Under the pieces are notes generated by a model. It did not search any database. It worked only from the letters and a program-made list of their open reading frames with translations, and was not told the origin of the DNA. Below, one piece after another: positions 47,358 to 60,118 of a stretch of 64,000 bases of DNA. The DNA comes from Volutella citrinella (lineage: Eukaryota; Ascomycota; Sordariomycetes; Hypocreales; Nectriaceae): the NCBI GenBank assembly GCA_034401135.1, contig JAWZSP010000005.1, forward strand, positions 2,976,001 to 3,040,000, read 5' to 3'. Every line of letters starts with the position of its first letter. Positions within the stretch are counted from its first letter, which is position 1. A program made the position numbers and the translations under genes.

Positions 47358-48334
47358 TCAGCAGCCACAACAACAACCCCAACCGCCTCAATCGTTGCAG
47401 CAACCGACGCAGCAGCCGCAAAACCCAGCCATGAGCCAAGCATCAACTCCACAAAGACCACCGAGCGTTGCCCAGGGCACACCCAACAATGCACTGCCTT
47501 CGCAACAAGGCCAGTTCTCGACACCCCAGCCGCCATCGCAAAACCAGACTCCGACCAACCAACAGCCGTCCGCTGGAATTCCTACTCCCCAGACACCGAC
47601 ATTTCCCTCGAACCAAGGCGTGAACGCGAACGGCACTGCGCCGGCGGCTGCGGGTACCCCGCTGAGCCCAGGAACCGAATCAAGAGACAAGGAGCGTTTT
47701 GCCCTTCTTCTCGACATCAACCACGAATTGTTGTACGAATCAATTCAGCTACAAGCAACTCAACAAGAACTGAAGAAGGAGCACCCGCCAGATGGCAACG
47801 CTGGCGACAAGAAGCCTGTCCCGACCGAGGAAGAAAAGCTAGTGCAGCAAGACTACCTACAGTGCGTCACATCCAGGATGATCCGTTTGCTTAATTGCTA
47901 ACCCAATGACCTCTAGATGCATGAAGCGGCTCCAAGCCAATCTCTCTTACATGGCGGCTTTGGCTGACAGGAAACCTGAAGTCAAAGGGCCTCCTTGCCC
48001 AGCCTATCTCAGCCCGCCTCCCCTCAATCTAGCCCTGAAGCTCAGAGCCCCAGCAGTTACGCAAGAGGGGTCAGACACGAAAATCGACCCCGTGACGGAT
48101 CGGGAAGAACGAGATAGGGCTATGAAAGACCTCTACTCGAGGTTGCAAGCCGTATTTCCGGGCTTTGACCCCAAGAAAGAGCCAGCCTTCCGGTCAACCC
48201 CGGGTGCTGGAGGGCCTCACGCCGGACAGAAGCTTGCCAACTCAGGCATCCAAGCCAGCCCTACTACGCAGAAGACTCCTCAGATGACGAACATGCCGGC
48301 ACCTCCGATGCAACAGCCTGGCATGCCTTCATAG
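46551..48334 (+). CDS. Glutamine-rich protein, possible transcription cofactor
   Basis: Exons are 46551-46791, 47042-47861 and 47917-48334 (introns 250 and 55 bp), giving 492 residues. The N-terminus is rich in Gln, Met, Gly, Pro and Asn; a long, nearly pure Gln tract (CAG/CAA) lies at about residues 130-190. After a Pro/Gln/Thr linker comes the only folded-looking part. It begins ERFALLLDINHELLYESIQ, then QDYLQCMKRLQANLSYMA across intron 2, and ends with AMKDLYSRLQAVFPGFDPKK. The pattern is familiar from ascomycete proteins labelled glutamine repeat protein and from chromatin-remodelling or Mediator-type cofactors. I cannot decide the complex, and no DNA-binding domain is visible. Confidence 0.75.
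47188..47381 (+). repeat. CAG/CAA polyglutamine tract
   Basis: This run of CAG and CAA codons, interrupted by a few Met, Arg, Ala, His and Pro codons, is in frame with the Q-rich protein. The mixed codons lower slippage, but allele length variation is likely. Confidence 0.95.
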
Positions 48335-50092
48335 AGCCGGGGCGTGGGCTGAACTGTAGAAACATTGGCTGTATATATCACGTCGTAACGCCCTCCATAG
48401 ACATTTTTGCTTCACGGGTCGCATGATGACGTCCTGATTATGAGCGCAGAGCGTGCGAGATGGGTAATTCTTGTGACAGCAGACGACTGAGGGGCTCTGA
48501 GCTCAAGGCGGTACGATGGGCCCAGGGCAGGGCCCCTGGTGCACCAGAGGAAGGATGTGAAGCTATTTTGGATCCAATGCCGAAAGGATGGGCTGTCTGG
48601 CGGCAGGCAGCACTGTGTACGGACGGGGTAGGCAGGCGTCAATTCTGGGAAGCGTCTTTTAAGTGGCACTTATGACTAAAAACAAAACCCATCAAAACAA
48701 GACTCTCCAAACATGAAGCGCCTGCGATTGATGAATCGACATGCAGACAACTGGCTCGCGTGACTTGGCCGCTGCAGGATGACCGAAATCTGCATTTTGC
48801 CATGCGAGGTAGCCAGCCCATGCCACCCGCGCCGCCCACGCCGTGTATGCCTCGAAGGCCGTGAGGTGCTAACGCCTGTCGAAAGTCGGAATGGATGGGC
48901 GGCCATTGGCTGGGAGCTCTCTGGACGCCCACCCGTGGAAGTGGAAGAAACCGAGAAAATTCTTCTCGCTGCAGGGCCGCCGGCGAGCGGTTTCGCTCTA
49001 GCGACCCTGATACGTCTGGTTGGGACGCAGCAGCATGGAGCTGCGGGGGCTGGTGGGATGGAGCGAAACCATCCATTGGATCGACCAAGCAAAACCAGCC
49101 AAGGCCTGCGCGGCGCACTTGCTCTGTCGGTATGTACGGCATAATGAGTTATTGTCGCTAGTAATGGTTACTACATGGAGCTTTTTTCAGCGGTAAGATG
49201 CCTGAGTCGCGTGCGTAGCTCGTTCTTTCGGGGGGTTTTCCTGTGATAAAATTGGATCGGAGGCGCATAGTAACGTTTTAGCTTTGCATCGAGGTGGATG
49301 AGGTGAGCCCCAACCACCATTGAGTAGCCCCCGCTGATTTTTCTGCCGGGCGCTTTATCCGTATGGATCTCTCAAAGCTCGATCTGCTGGCGTGGCAATT
49401 GGCTTGTGCTTTGTGTTGGCAACCTTTCTCAGCAGGTGTTTGAAGGCTGCCAATTGCTCATTGCCTCTTGGGAGCACAGGCATGTTCAGACCAGTGTTTG
49501 CCCCCCCACCAAATCCCTCCAGGTCTCGGTGACCGCCTTGACCGCCGATCTCGTACTCTAGCCCTGGCCCCAGCGCTGCGAGATCCTGAAAAGCCGTGGA
49601 GAGGTTCGGCCAAGGCCTGCGGCGGGCCTGGCGGGGGGCTTCTTAGCGTTTGCCGCAGGGCCTGGAGCCCTGAGATTGGCCACGTCTTGGGGGCTCTCTC
49701 TGCCATTGACCAATCGAATCCCCCTGATCGATAGCGCCAGCCGCAGGTGGGCGAGCATCCTAGTGCGGGTACCTTCGACGACGTAGTGCCGAAGGCAAGG
49801 AAAAAAAAAAAGTTCAAAGCGCGCCGCTTTCGTCGACGCCTTCGCTCGGCTGTCTTGACTCTTCCACTTCTTCCTCCCCAAACCCTCGCGATTCTCGTCT
49901 CCGACATCACCCTCCGAACCTGTTCAAGAGGCAGATGATTGCGAGGTAGCTTCTGACTCTGTCCAGGGGAGCTCCGAGAACGAGTTTTCTTGCCAGCTGT
50001 CGCTTGCGACCTCCCTGCCCCTCCCACGGCATCCTCCCACCTTCTGCCCCGCGCCCATTGTGGCAGAAGCTCCCTTGACCACACATCTCACA
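48335..50092. other. Intergenic, URA2 promoter
   Basis: 1.76 kb without a supportable gene. A poly-A run lies at about 49800-49810. Two TGACTC half-sites at 49856-49861 and 49954-49959 lie near the URA2 start. The region before URA2 is C/T-rich, as expected of a strong fungal promoter and leader. Confidence 0.45.
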
Positions 50093-53000
50093 ATGTCTAT
50101 CGAATCGAAGCCACCCGCGACGGCTCGCCATGCGGGCTCCGTCGATGAGGGCCTCACCTGCCTCGAGCTCGAAGATGGCTCCTCCTACCAGGGCTACAGC
50201 TTCGGCGCTCAGAAGAGCATCGCCGGAGAGCTGGTCTTCCAGACGGGCATGGTGGGGTACCCTGAGTCTGTCACGGACCCCTCGTACCGCGGCCAGATCC
50301 TCGTCATCACCTTCCCCCTGGTCGGCAACTATGGTGTTCCCTCGCGGGAGACCATGGACGAACTTCTCTCTGAGCTTCCCGCTCACTTCGAGTCAAGCCA
50401 GATCCACATTGCTGGTCTGGTGACGGCCTCATACTGTGGCGAGGACTTCTCCCATTTCCTCGCTGCCTCCTCCCTCGGCAAGTGGCTCAAGGAGCAGGGC
50501 GTCCCCGCCATGTACGGCGTCGACACCCGTGCCTTGACCAAGAAGCTCCGCGAGACCGGTAGCATGCTTGGTAAGATGCGCCTCGAAACTCGAGGCCTCA
50601 CCAACGGCGCCAGCGCCACTATCGACTCCCCGCTGGCCGCTAGCCCTCTCCAGAACTTTGAGGAGATTGAATGGGTCAACCCTAATAAAAAGAACCTGGT
50701 GGCAGAGGGTGAGTTTTCCCATGACTTCAAGCTCGAAGCCATGCTCACCATCGTGTAGTGTCCGTCAAGGCTCCTAAGCTGTATAAGCCCCCTGCATCGG
50801 TCGCTCGCAAGCACCCGTCAGGCCGTACTATCCGTGTTCTGTGTCTCGATGTCGGTATGAAGTACAACCAGCTGAGGTGCTTCCTCAAGCGTGGCGTTGA
50901 GGTTCTCGTCTGCCCATGGGACTACGATCTGGCCAATGCTGCCGACGAGTACGACGGTCTCTTCCTATCCAACGGTCCCGGTGACCCTGCTGTCCTCGAG
51001 AACACTGTGAAGAGCATCGCGGCTGTTATTGAGAAGAACAAGACCCCTGTGTTTGGTATCTGCCTCGGCCATCAGCTGCTGGCCCGCGCCTCTGGCGCTA
51101 CCACCACCAAGATGAAGTTTGGTAACCGTGGTCACAATATTCCTTGCACCAGCATGGTCACTGGCAAATGCCACATCACCTCCCAGAACCACGGTTACGC
51201 TGTTGATGCCTCTTCCCTCACCAATGGCTGGAAGGAGCTCTTCGTCAATGCCAATGACGGCAGCAACGAGGGTATCATGCACTCCGGCAAGCCCTGCTTC
51301 AGTGTCCAGTTCCACCCCGAGAGCACCCCTGGTCCTCGTGATACCGAGTTCCTCTTTGACGTCTTCATCAACACCATTGCCAACTGCGCTGCGGACCCCG
51401 CTCTTCTCAACGCCCCCGTCAGCTTCCCTGGTGGTACCATTGAGGAGAACGAGAGGCTTCACCCTCGCGTCTCCGTCCGCAAGGTCCTTGTTCTCGGCAG
51501 TGGTGGTCTTTCTATCGGCCAGGCTGGCGAGTTCGACTACTCTGGCAGCCAGGCCATCAAGGCTCTGAAGGAGGAGGGTATCTATACCGTCCTGATCAAC
51601 CCCAACATTGCCACTATTCAGACCTCCAAGGGCTTGGCAGACAAGGTCTACTTTTTGCCTGTCAACGCCGACTTTGTGCGCAAGGTTATCCAGTACGAGC
51701 GACCTGATGCTATCTACGTCACCTTCGGTGGCCAGACTGCTCTCCAAGTTGGTATCCAGCTCAAGGACGAGTTTGAGGAGCTTGGCGTCAAGGTCCTTGG
51801 TACCCCCATCGACACCATCATCACCACCGAGGACCGTGAGCTCTTCGCCCGAAGCATGGACTCAATTGGCGAGAAGTGCGCCAAGTCCGCCTCCGCTAGC
51901 AATGTTGACGAAGCCTTGGAGGCTGTCAAGGGCATTGGTTTCCCCGTCATTGTTCGTGCCGCCTATGCACTCGGCGGTCTAGGCAGTGGCTTTGCCAACA
52001 ACGACCAAGAGCTCCTTGATCTCTGCAACAAGGCTTTCGCTGCCAGCCCCCAGGTGCTTATCGAGCGCAGTATGAAGGGCTGGAAGGAGATTGAGTATGA
52101 AGTCGTCCGAGATGCCCAGGACAACTGCATTACTGTCTGTAACATGGAGAACTTTGATCCTCTGGGTATTCACACCGGAGACTCCATTGTCGTTGCTCCT
52201 TCTCAGACCCTGTCAGACGAGGATTACAACATGCTGCGAACTACCGCGGTTAATGTCATCCGACATCTTGGAGTTGTGGGAGAGTGTAACATTCAGTACG
52301 CTCTTAACCCCTTCTCGCGCGAATACTGCATCATTGAGGTCAACGCTCGATTGTCCCGATCCTCTGCGCTTGCTTCTAAGGCTACTGGCTATCCCCTGGC
52401 TTTCATTGCTGCCAAGCTTGGTCTGGGGATTCCGCTCAAGGAGATCAAGAACTCTGTGACCAAGGTCACCTGCGCGTGCTTCGAGCCTTCTCTTGATTAC
52501 GTCGTGGTCAAGATGCCTCGATGGGATCTCAAGAAGTTCACTCGCGTGTCCACCCAGCTGGGCTCTTCTATGAAGAGTGTCGGTGAGGTCATGAGCATTG
52601 GTCGAACCTTTGAGGAGGCCATCCAGAAGGCCATTCGTGCCATCGATTTCCACAACCTTGGCTTTGGTGAGACCAAAGCCCTCATGAGCCTCGATGATGA
52701 GCTCCAAACTCCCTCCGACCAGCGCCTGTTCGCCATTGCCAACGCCATGCACGAGGGCTACAGTGTTGACAAGATCTGGGAGTTGACCAAGATCGACAAG
52801 TGGTTCTTGACCAAGCTTAAGAGCCTCAGCAACTTTGCCAAGCAGATGGCTGGCTTCAACACAAACGACATTGCCCAGAACCCCTCGTTGCTTCTCCAGG
52901 CCAAGCGTCTTGGTTTCTGTGACCGACAGCTTGCCAAGTTCTGGAGCTCCAACGAGATTGCTGTTCGTCGCATGCGACTTGAGGCTGGCATTCAGCCCTT

Positions 53001-56000
53001 CGTTAAGCAGATCGACACCGTCGCGGCCGAGTTCCCCGCGTTCACCAACTACCTCTACATGACCTACAATGCCTCCGAGCACGATGTTGACTTCAACGAT
53101 CACGGTGTCATGGTTCTAGGCTCTGGTGTGTACCGAATTGGTTCCTCCGTCGAGTTCGATTGGTGCTCTGTCCGAGCTATCCGAACTCTGCGATCCACGG
53201 GCTTCAAGACTATCATGGTGAATTACAACCCCGAGACGGTCAGTACCGACTACGACGAGGCCGACAAGCTCTACTTTGAGAACATCAACCTCGAGACTGT
53301 TCTCGATATCTACCAGCTCGAGAACGCCAGCGGTGTTCTTGGCGCCATGGGTGGCCAAACCCCCAACAACATCGCCCTGCCCCTGCACCGTGCTGGAGTC
53401 AAGGTTCTGGGCACGTCGCCTGAGATGATTGACAACGCCGAGAACCGATACAAGTTCTCTCGTATGCTTGACCGCATCGAAGTTGATCAGCCCACCTGGA
53501 AGGAGTTGACTAGCTTCGCTGAAGCCAAGGCTTTCTGTGACAAGGTGTCCTACCCTGTGCTGGTGCGACCTTCTTACGTGCTTTCTGGCGCTGCCATGAA
53601 CACTGTCTATTCAGAGAAGGATCTCGAGAACTACTTGGCCCAGGCTGCCGAGGTCTCGCGTGAGCATCCCGTCGTCATCACCAAGTACATCGAGAACGCC
53701 AAGGAGATTGAGATGGACGCCGTTGCCAAGGACGGTAAGGTTATCGGCCACTTCATTTCTGAGCACGTTGAGAATGCTGGTGTCCACTCGGGTGATGCCA
53801 CGCTCATTCTCCCTCCTCAGGATCTTGAGAGGACGACGATCGATCGCATTGTGGAAGCCACGCGCAAGATCGGAGCTGCTCTCAATGTGACTGGTCCCTT
53901 CAACATTCAGTTCATCGCAAAGGACAACGATATCAAAGTGATTGAATGCAACGTTCGCGCCTCTCGATCATTCCCCTTCGTGTCCAAGGTCATGGGTGTC
54001 GATCTGATTGAGATGGCCACCAAGGCCATCATGGGCCAGCCTTTCCAGGCGTACCCCCCCACCGACCTGCCCCCTGACTGCGTTGGTGTCAAGGTCCCCC
54101 AGTTCAGTTTCTCGCGTCTTTCTGGCGCTGACCCGGTTCTGGGTGTTGAAATGGCCTCGACAGGTGAGGTTGCCTGCTTTGGTGTCGACAAGAATGAGGC
54201 CTACCTGAAGGCGCTTATGTCCACGGGCTTCAAGATCCCCAAGAAGAACATCTTGCTGTCCATTGGTTCGTACAAGGACAAGAAGGAGATGCTGCCCTCT
54301 GTCCAGAAGCTGGAGCGCATCGGCTACAAGCTGTTTGCCACTTCTGGTACCGCCGACTTCTTGCAGGAGCACGGTGTGCAAGTCCAGTACCTTGAGGTCC
54401 TTGGCAAGGAAGAGGACACCAAGTCGGAGTTCTCTCTCACCCAACATCTGGCCAAGAACACGATTGACCTGTATATCAACCTGCCTTCCAACAACAAGTA
54501 CCGCCGACCTGCCAACTACATGAGCAAGGGCTACCAGACTCGTCGTATGGCCGTGGATTACCAGATTCCCCTGGTCACCAACGTCAAGAACGCCAAGATT
54601 CTGGTCGAGGCCATTGCCCGCCACTTCGAGCTCGAGGTTTCCAAGCGCGACTACCAGACTAGCCACCGCACTGTTGTCCTGCCCGGACTCATCAACATTG
54701 CGGCCTTTGTCCCTGGAATCGTTTCTCCCGGCAGCACCGATCTTCAGGCTGTCACCAAGGCCTCCATCTCTGCTGGCTTCAGCATGATCCGAGTTATGCC
54801 TCTGGGCCTGGATGGTGCCATCACCGACGCCATCACTCTCAGCGCCGCTCAGCAGAACACCAAGAAGGGCGGTTACTGCGACTACAACTTCTCAGTTGCT
54901 GCTACTTCTGAGAATGCTGACCAGATCAGCCACGTCACTGGCGAGGTCGGATCTCTCTTCATCCCCTTCAACCATCTGTCTGGCAACATCAGCAAGGTTG
55001 CTGCTGTCACTGCGCACTTTGACGCCTGGCCCGTTCATAAGCCTATTGTGACTGACGCTAAGCTCACCGACCTGGCCTCGATTCTTCTCCTGGCTAGCCT
55101 GCACAACCGTCGCATCCACGTCACCTCTGTGACTAACAAGGATGATATCCGGCTGATTGCCCTCAGCAAGGAGAAGGGCCTGCAAGTCACCTGCGACGTG
55201 TCCATCTACTCGTTGTACCTTTCGCGCGACGACTTCCCTGACTGCGACCGCCTGCCCACGGCTGCTGACCAGGCGGCTCTCTGGGAGCACATGGAGACAA
55301 TTGACGTCTTCTCCATCGGTAGTCTGCCGTACCGACTTGCCACCTCGCTCGGCCACAAGGCTGACCCATCGATGGGCATCAGCGATGCTCTCCCTCTGCT
55401 TCTGACTTCGGTTGCCGAGGGTAAGCTGACGGTTGACGACATCAAGACTCGCATGTACACCAACCCCATGGAGATTTTCGAGCTCCACGAGCAGGTTGGC
55501 ACTACCATTGAGGCCGAGATTGACCGTCCTTACACTGTTGATACCACCTCGGGCTGGACGCCCTTTGAGGGACGCAAGATGCGCGCCTCGGTCCAGCGTG
55601 TCACCTTCCAGAACACGACTGTGTGCCTGGATGGCGAAATTCTGCCCGTGGTGCCCTTGGGCAAGGACATGTCGTCGCACATTGCGCCGCCCATGTCGCC
55701 TCCTGTGAAGCCCACGGGAGGTTCCATTGCTCAGACCACCGAGTCACCTCAGGTCCGCCGCCTGTCTATGCTGGGAGGTCTTAAGCCTCTCAACCGGCTT
55801 CGTGGTGCCGAGGGCAGTGCCATTGCTGGTACTCTGCCTTCCCCAGCTAAGGGAGCTGCTCCCCTGGACGAACTTGCGCCCGCTCTGCACCTGCAGCCCC
55901 TGGTGAGCTCGTCGATTCAGCAGCTTCTGGCCCAGCCCTCGTCGTTCAAGAACACCCACGTCCTGTCCGTCAAGTCCTACTCGCGTGCCGACCTCCACCT

Positions 56001-56931
56001 GCTCTTCACTGTGGCCCAGGAGATGCGTCTTGGTGTGCAGCGGGAGGGTGTCCTCAACATTCTCCGGGGCCGAGTCCTGACGACGCTCTTCTACGAGCCC
56101 TCGACTCGCACCTCGGCTTCCTTCGATGCCGCTATGCAGCGCCTGGGTGGACGTACTATTGCCGTCTCCACGTCTCACTCGTCGGTCCAGAAGGGCGAGA
56201 CCCTCCAGGATACCCTGCGAACGCTGGCGTGCTACGGCGACGCTGTTGTCCTCCGCCACCCCGACGAGAACAGCGTTCACGTCGCCCAGAAGTACAGCCC
56301 TGTGCCCGTCATCAACGGCGGTAACGGTAGCAAGGAGCACCCTACCCAGGCCTTCCTCGACCTATTCACGATCCGAGAGGAGTTTGGAACCGTGCAGGGC
56401 CTCACCATCACCTTCCTTGGTGACCTTCTCTACGGCCGCCCTGTGCACTCCCTGGTCTACCTGCTCCGACACTACCAGGTGCAGGTGCAGCTTGTGGCTC
56501 CCAAGAGCCTTGCTCTGCCTGCCAAGGTTCGCGAGCAGCTTGTTGCTTCTGGACAGCTGCTGTGCGAGTCTGAGGAGCTTACGCCCGAGATTCTGGCTCG
56601 CAGCGACGTCCTGTACTGCACTCGTGTGCAGCGTGAGCGATTCCCCAGCGAAGAGGAATACCAGCGTGTCAAGAACTCGTACCGCGTGGACAACAGCACG
56701 CTCAAGAACGCCAAGTCCTCGATGGTCGTCATGCACCCCTTGCCCCGTAACGAGGAGGTTGCCGAGGAGGTGGACTTTGACCAACGTGCTGCGTACTTCC
56801 GCCAGGTGAGCAACCCCCCGCCCCTCTCCCCCGTCTAACACATCTGAGCAGCGTGCTGACTGTCATTATAGATGCGCTATGGCCTTTACTGCCGCATGGC
56901 TTTGTTGGCGTTGGTCATGGCTGATTCGTAG
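50093..56931 (+). CDS. URA2: Multifunctional carbamoyl-phosphate synthase / aspartate transcarbamylase
   Basis: This protein catalyses the first two steps of pyrimidine synthesis. Exons are 50093-50708, 50759-56805 and 56872-56931, giving 2240 residues (yeast Ura2 2214). Order: glutamine amidotransferase (residues 1 to about 410, nucleophile Cys307 in GICLGHQL and HPES later), CPSase large part with two ATP-grasp halves (about 430-1500), a DHOase-like region (about 1510-1850), then ATCase (about 1925-2240). The DHOase-like part reads [12 protein letters not shown] near 1514, where active enzymes have His-x-His, so it should be inactive as in fungal Ura2. ATCase keeps [12 protein letters not shown] (from Phe1983) and HPTQAFLDL. 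The final exon adds 19 residues ([19 protein letters not shown]). The frame is open upstream to GTG 50060, but the ATG is 50093. Confidence 0.97.
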
Positions 56932-57568
56932 ACATCGTTGGGAGGCGAAGTCTTGGGATCAAAGAAACACGACGACAAAAAGTTACCATTCATTCTACGG
57001 TGTAGGGCTGATGATTTGTACTGAGATCTGCTTTTTCTCAATCTTTTTTTTTCGATCTCTTTTTTTTGGCATGGATAGAAATTGGTGGTGTTAGCAAGCT
57101 TTCCTCGTCGACGAGGCCTATACCCAGTGCACGTATCATGATGATTAGACAATGTGTAAAGTGACGACTCGCGTCGTCCACGTATGCGTACGCTCGTTGC
57201 GTATGTATGCGTATGTATGTATTTTAATGTATGTTTACGACGTTATTTGCGTGCGTTTCGTGTGTTTCGTGTGTTTCGTGTGTTTCGTGTGTATATGTAT
57301 GTATGTGTGTATGTGTATTAGATGGGTAGTGTGATATTTACGTGTCCGTCTCTGTATCGCCTCTGCGAGCGGTGGGTGGCGTGAAAGCACCAAGTCCAGT
57401 CCGGAGAGGAGGAGGGGCTCATTGGCTAGTGGGGCAACAGACCGGGCCACTCTTCCACGATGTCATCACCCCACCAGCGACTGCCGCACAGTATAAGTCG
57501 CATTCTCTGCTCCTCCATGCCAAAGCACAGCCAGGCAGCGCGCAATCCAGTGTGAGAGACGACAGTCA
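56932..57568. other. Intergenic with minisatellite
   Basis: This holds the URA2 3' flank, then low-complexity GT-rich DNA, then the promoter of the oxidase gene. Confidence 0.5.
57249..57294. repeat. 9-bp minisatellite (TTTCGTGTG-like units)
   Basis: About four to five tandem copies of a 9-bp unit, flanked on both sides by TATG/TGTG-type simple sequence. Confidence 0.85.
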
Positions 57569-58517
57569 ATGCGCCTGAGGCAGACAGTCAGCCTGCAGAG
57601 TATCCAAAAGATGGCCCTCCACCAGGCTCCCGAGAGCTCCAAGCTTATTTGTACGTGCAATTTCTTTTTATCTACCCCTCCCCCGCCATATCATGACTCT
57701 TAGCCGGCCATGGCCGGCCATGAGCCTCTCGCCTCCACAATCACGTTATGCCCGACATCAACGTTTGGATTCGGAACACGTTACTGACGTCTGACGCTTG
57801 ATAGTCGCACCAGCGGGATCCCAGGCCAGCGGCCAGGCGGCGCAGTTCACCAAAGGAAAGCTGCAGCGCGGGGACCTGGACGCATCGTCGCCCATTCCGC
57901 AGTACCACGCGTGGTTCTCCCAGGCGCAGCAGAAGGGCTCGGGCGTAGCGCACCCAGAGGCGTGCACGCTCTCCACGGCGTCGCTGCCGTCGGGCCGGGT
58001 GTCGTCGCGGACCGTCTACCTCAAGGAGCTCGACGCACGCGGCTTCGTCGTCTACAGCAACCTGGGCACGTCGCGCAAGTGGGCGGACCTGGCGACGAAC
58101 CCGCGGGCGGCGCTGCTCTTCTTCTGGGAGGGCATGCAGCGGCAGGTGCACGTCGAGGGCCGGGTCGAGCGGCTCAGCCGCGAGGAGAGCCAGGCGTACT
58201 ACGACACGCGGGTGCGCGGCAGCAGGATCGGGGCGTGGGCGAGCCGGCAGAGCCAGGTGCTGGAGCCGCAGGAGGGCGACGAGGGGGACGACGGGCGCAG
58301 GCAGCTCGAGGGCTGGGTCAAGGAGGTGGAGGAGCGCTTCGATGGCCAGGACAAGATCCCCGTGCCCGAGTTCTGGGGCGGCTTGAGGATTGTGCCGGAC
58401 AGGGTCGAGTTCTGGCAGGGCAGGGAGAGCAGACTGCACGACCGCTTCGTCTACGACCTGGAGGAGGAGGAGGAGGGTGCGCAGGCAAGGTGGACGCTGA
58501 AGCGGCTGAGCCCGTGA
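57569..58517 (+). CDS. PDX3: Pyridoxamine 5'-phosphate oxidase
   Basis: This FMN enzyme oxidises pyridoxamine or pyridoxine phosphate to pyridoxal phosphate (vitamin B6). Exon 1 starts at ATG 57569 or in-frame ATG 57611 and ends at 57650; exon 2 is 57805-58517 with a 154-bp intron. The product is 264 or 250 residues. The core reads NPxxx-type TLSTASLPSGRVSSRTVYLKEL (shortened here to its key part, SGRVSSRTVYLKEL), then FVVYSNLGTSRKWADL, ALLFFWEGMQRQVHVEG and EFWGGLRIVPDRVEFWQGR. The C-terminus is the usual basic RWTLKRLSP, placing an Arg at the end for PLP binding. The longer start adds a basic, acid-free MRLRQTVSLQSIQK, which could target mitochondria. Confidence 0.9.
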
Positions 58518-60118
58518 GGCCAGCTGCTCACATCCGTCTCATCAAGATGTTTGCCGCCTGTGTCGTGTCGTGGCAGAAAGTCGAGTCTGCGTCCTAGACG
58601 AAAACTCCACTCAAACTGATTACTTTGCGCGGTATTAGCCAGCCACATTGTCAGCATTAGTAGTTGTATGCAAGAAGAAAAAAGAGCAGGCATCGTTTCT
58701 CGCACTGCTTCCCCCAGGGTCTGACATTCTCAGCCTCATCAGCCTCACCACCCACCAGCTGGATTGCTCCGGAATTGGCCTAAACTCAAACGAGCAAAGA
58801 ACATCTGCCGCAATCCGTCTGCTGACCGGGCCACGGCCCAAAGAGGCAATTGTGGCAGCCACTCTGTGCGGCCGAGGCTGGTGGAGGCTGCGCTCACCCG
58901 ACGGCCGGCCCGTGGCTGGGCCAACTGCTTGGGAAAGTCTATTGTGCGCCTCTTGTTACGGACAGAGTTCTTTATTGCTGCTGGTAACTGGGCAATCCGT
59001 CCAGGAATAGCAACTGGACGCTAATGAGCTGTCCGTCCCTCCACCCGGTTCGCGGGTCACAAGCCAACGGCGACATTTTAGCTCTGGCTTGGTTGGGCTC
59101 ATGCTCATGCTCATGCTCATGCTCCGACTTGGACTCAGACTCAGACTCGGACTCACATCAGCTGCAACGCCGTGGGAGGGAGGCATGCACACGGTCGGGA
59201 CTGTGGTGGTTGCACCGAGAATCGAGATGTGCACCGTGTAATTGGCCCCTCGGCTTCGTGTTACATGAACCCCCCACGGGCTGATTCTGCCACATCAACG
59301 TCACTGGACGGGTTGTTAGCAGCAAGGTAGTTAGCATCGTTGTGCTGGCATGTGCTGGCTTGGCGCTGTGCTCATGCTGACGGCTCCTGGATGGATGAAT
59401 GGATGGATGGGCGGCTAGGGCAGGGACGTCGTCACATGTGTATCCGTAGTGCAACACACGATGGCTAGCATTAAAGGTAACAAAACATTATTGACCAGAT
59501 ACGTAAAAGGGGTATGTGTAATCCAGTCTCCATGCAACCCAGCCTTGCGAACCGAAACCAGCCAGTCCCTGTGGAATCTCATGCCATGCCCGAAACCGGA
59601 GTAGAAAGACTCAGTCGACCCTCCCTCCCCTCCCAAAAAAAAAACGAAACAGAACAGCCCAGTCCTCGAAATGCGGAGCGCTCATTAACAGAGAGATACC
59701 AATCGTAAAAAGCCATCCCCTTCCCGTGGTCGCTACCTGGCCATGGCCAGACGGGCGGTGCCACGAGATTCGCGTGAGAAACAGACGTGCTGCGCTCCCC
59801 ACGAGTCCAACCCAAAACCAAACAAGTAGCAGAAGAAAGCAACGCCACGTCACGCCACGCAAGGCAATGCTGATGCCACAATCGCAATGGATGCCGCCAG
59901 TTGCCAACAAAGTAAAGACCTTGCCGGTCAAGATTTCATTACAAAAATCGCTAGAGTTTGTGAGGCGGCTGGTGACGATGATGCTGATGAGATAGGCCGG
60001 AGTCGAGTTCAAAATAACACAAAACGCCGTGCCAGAATGCCGAAAAATAAATCAAAATTTATGATTGAACGCCTTCTTTTCCTCCCGTTGCTGTGTAGTT
60101 GTTGGTTCCAGGTCTCCC
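58518..60118. other. Convergent intergenic region with short repeats
   Basis: The region lies between the oxidase stop (+) and the cyclin stop (-). It has CATGCT repeats at about 59097-59124 followed by a GACTC-rich run to 59157, and an ATGG repeat at about 59389-59410. No gene was recognised. Confidence 0.5.
59097..59157. repeat. GCTCAT and GACTCA simple repeats
   Basis: Four to five units of GCTCAT pass directly into a degenerate GACTCA/GACTCG run. Confidence 0.8.

Noticed and set aside
52213..53103. Long minus-strand frame inside URA2
   Set aside because: Antisense shadow of strong coding sequence; no start context or motif.
57741..58439. Minus-strand frame over the PNP oxidase
   Set aside because: Antisense shadow of exon 2; the plus strand shows the full enzyme.
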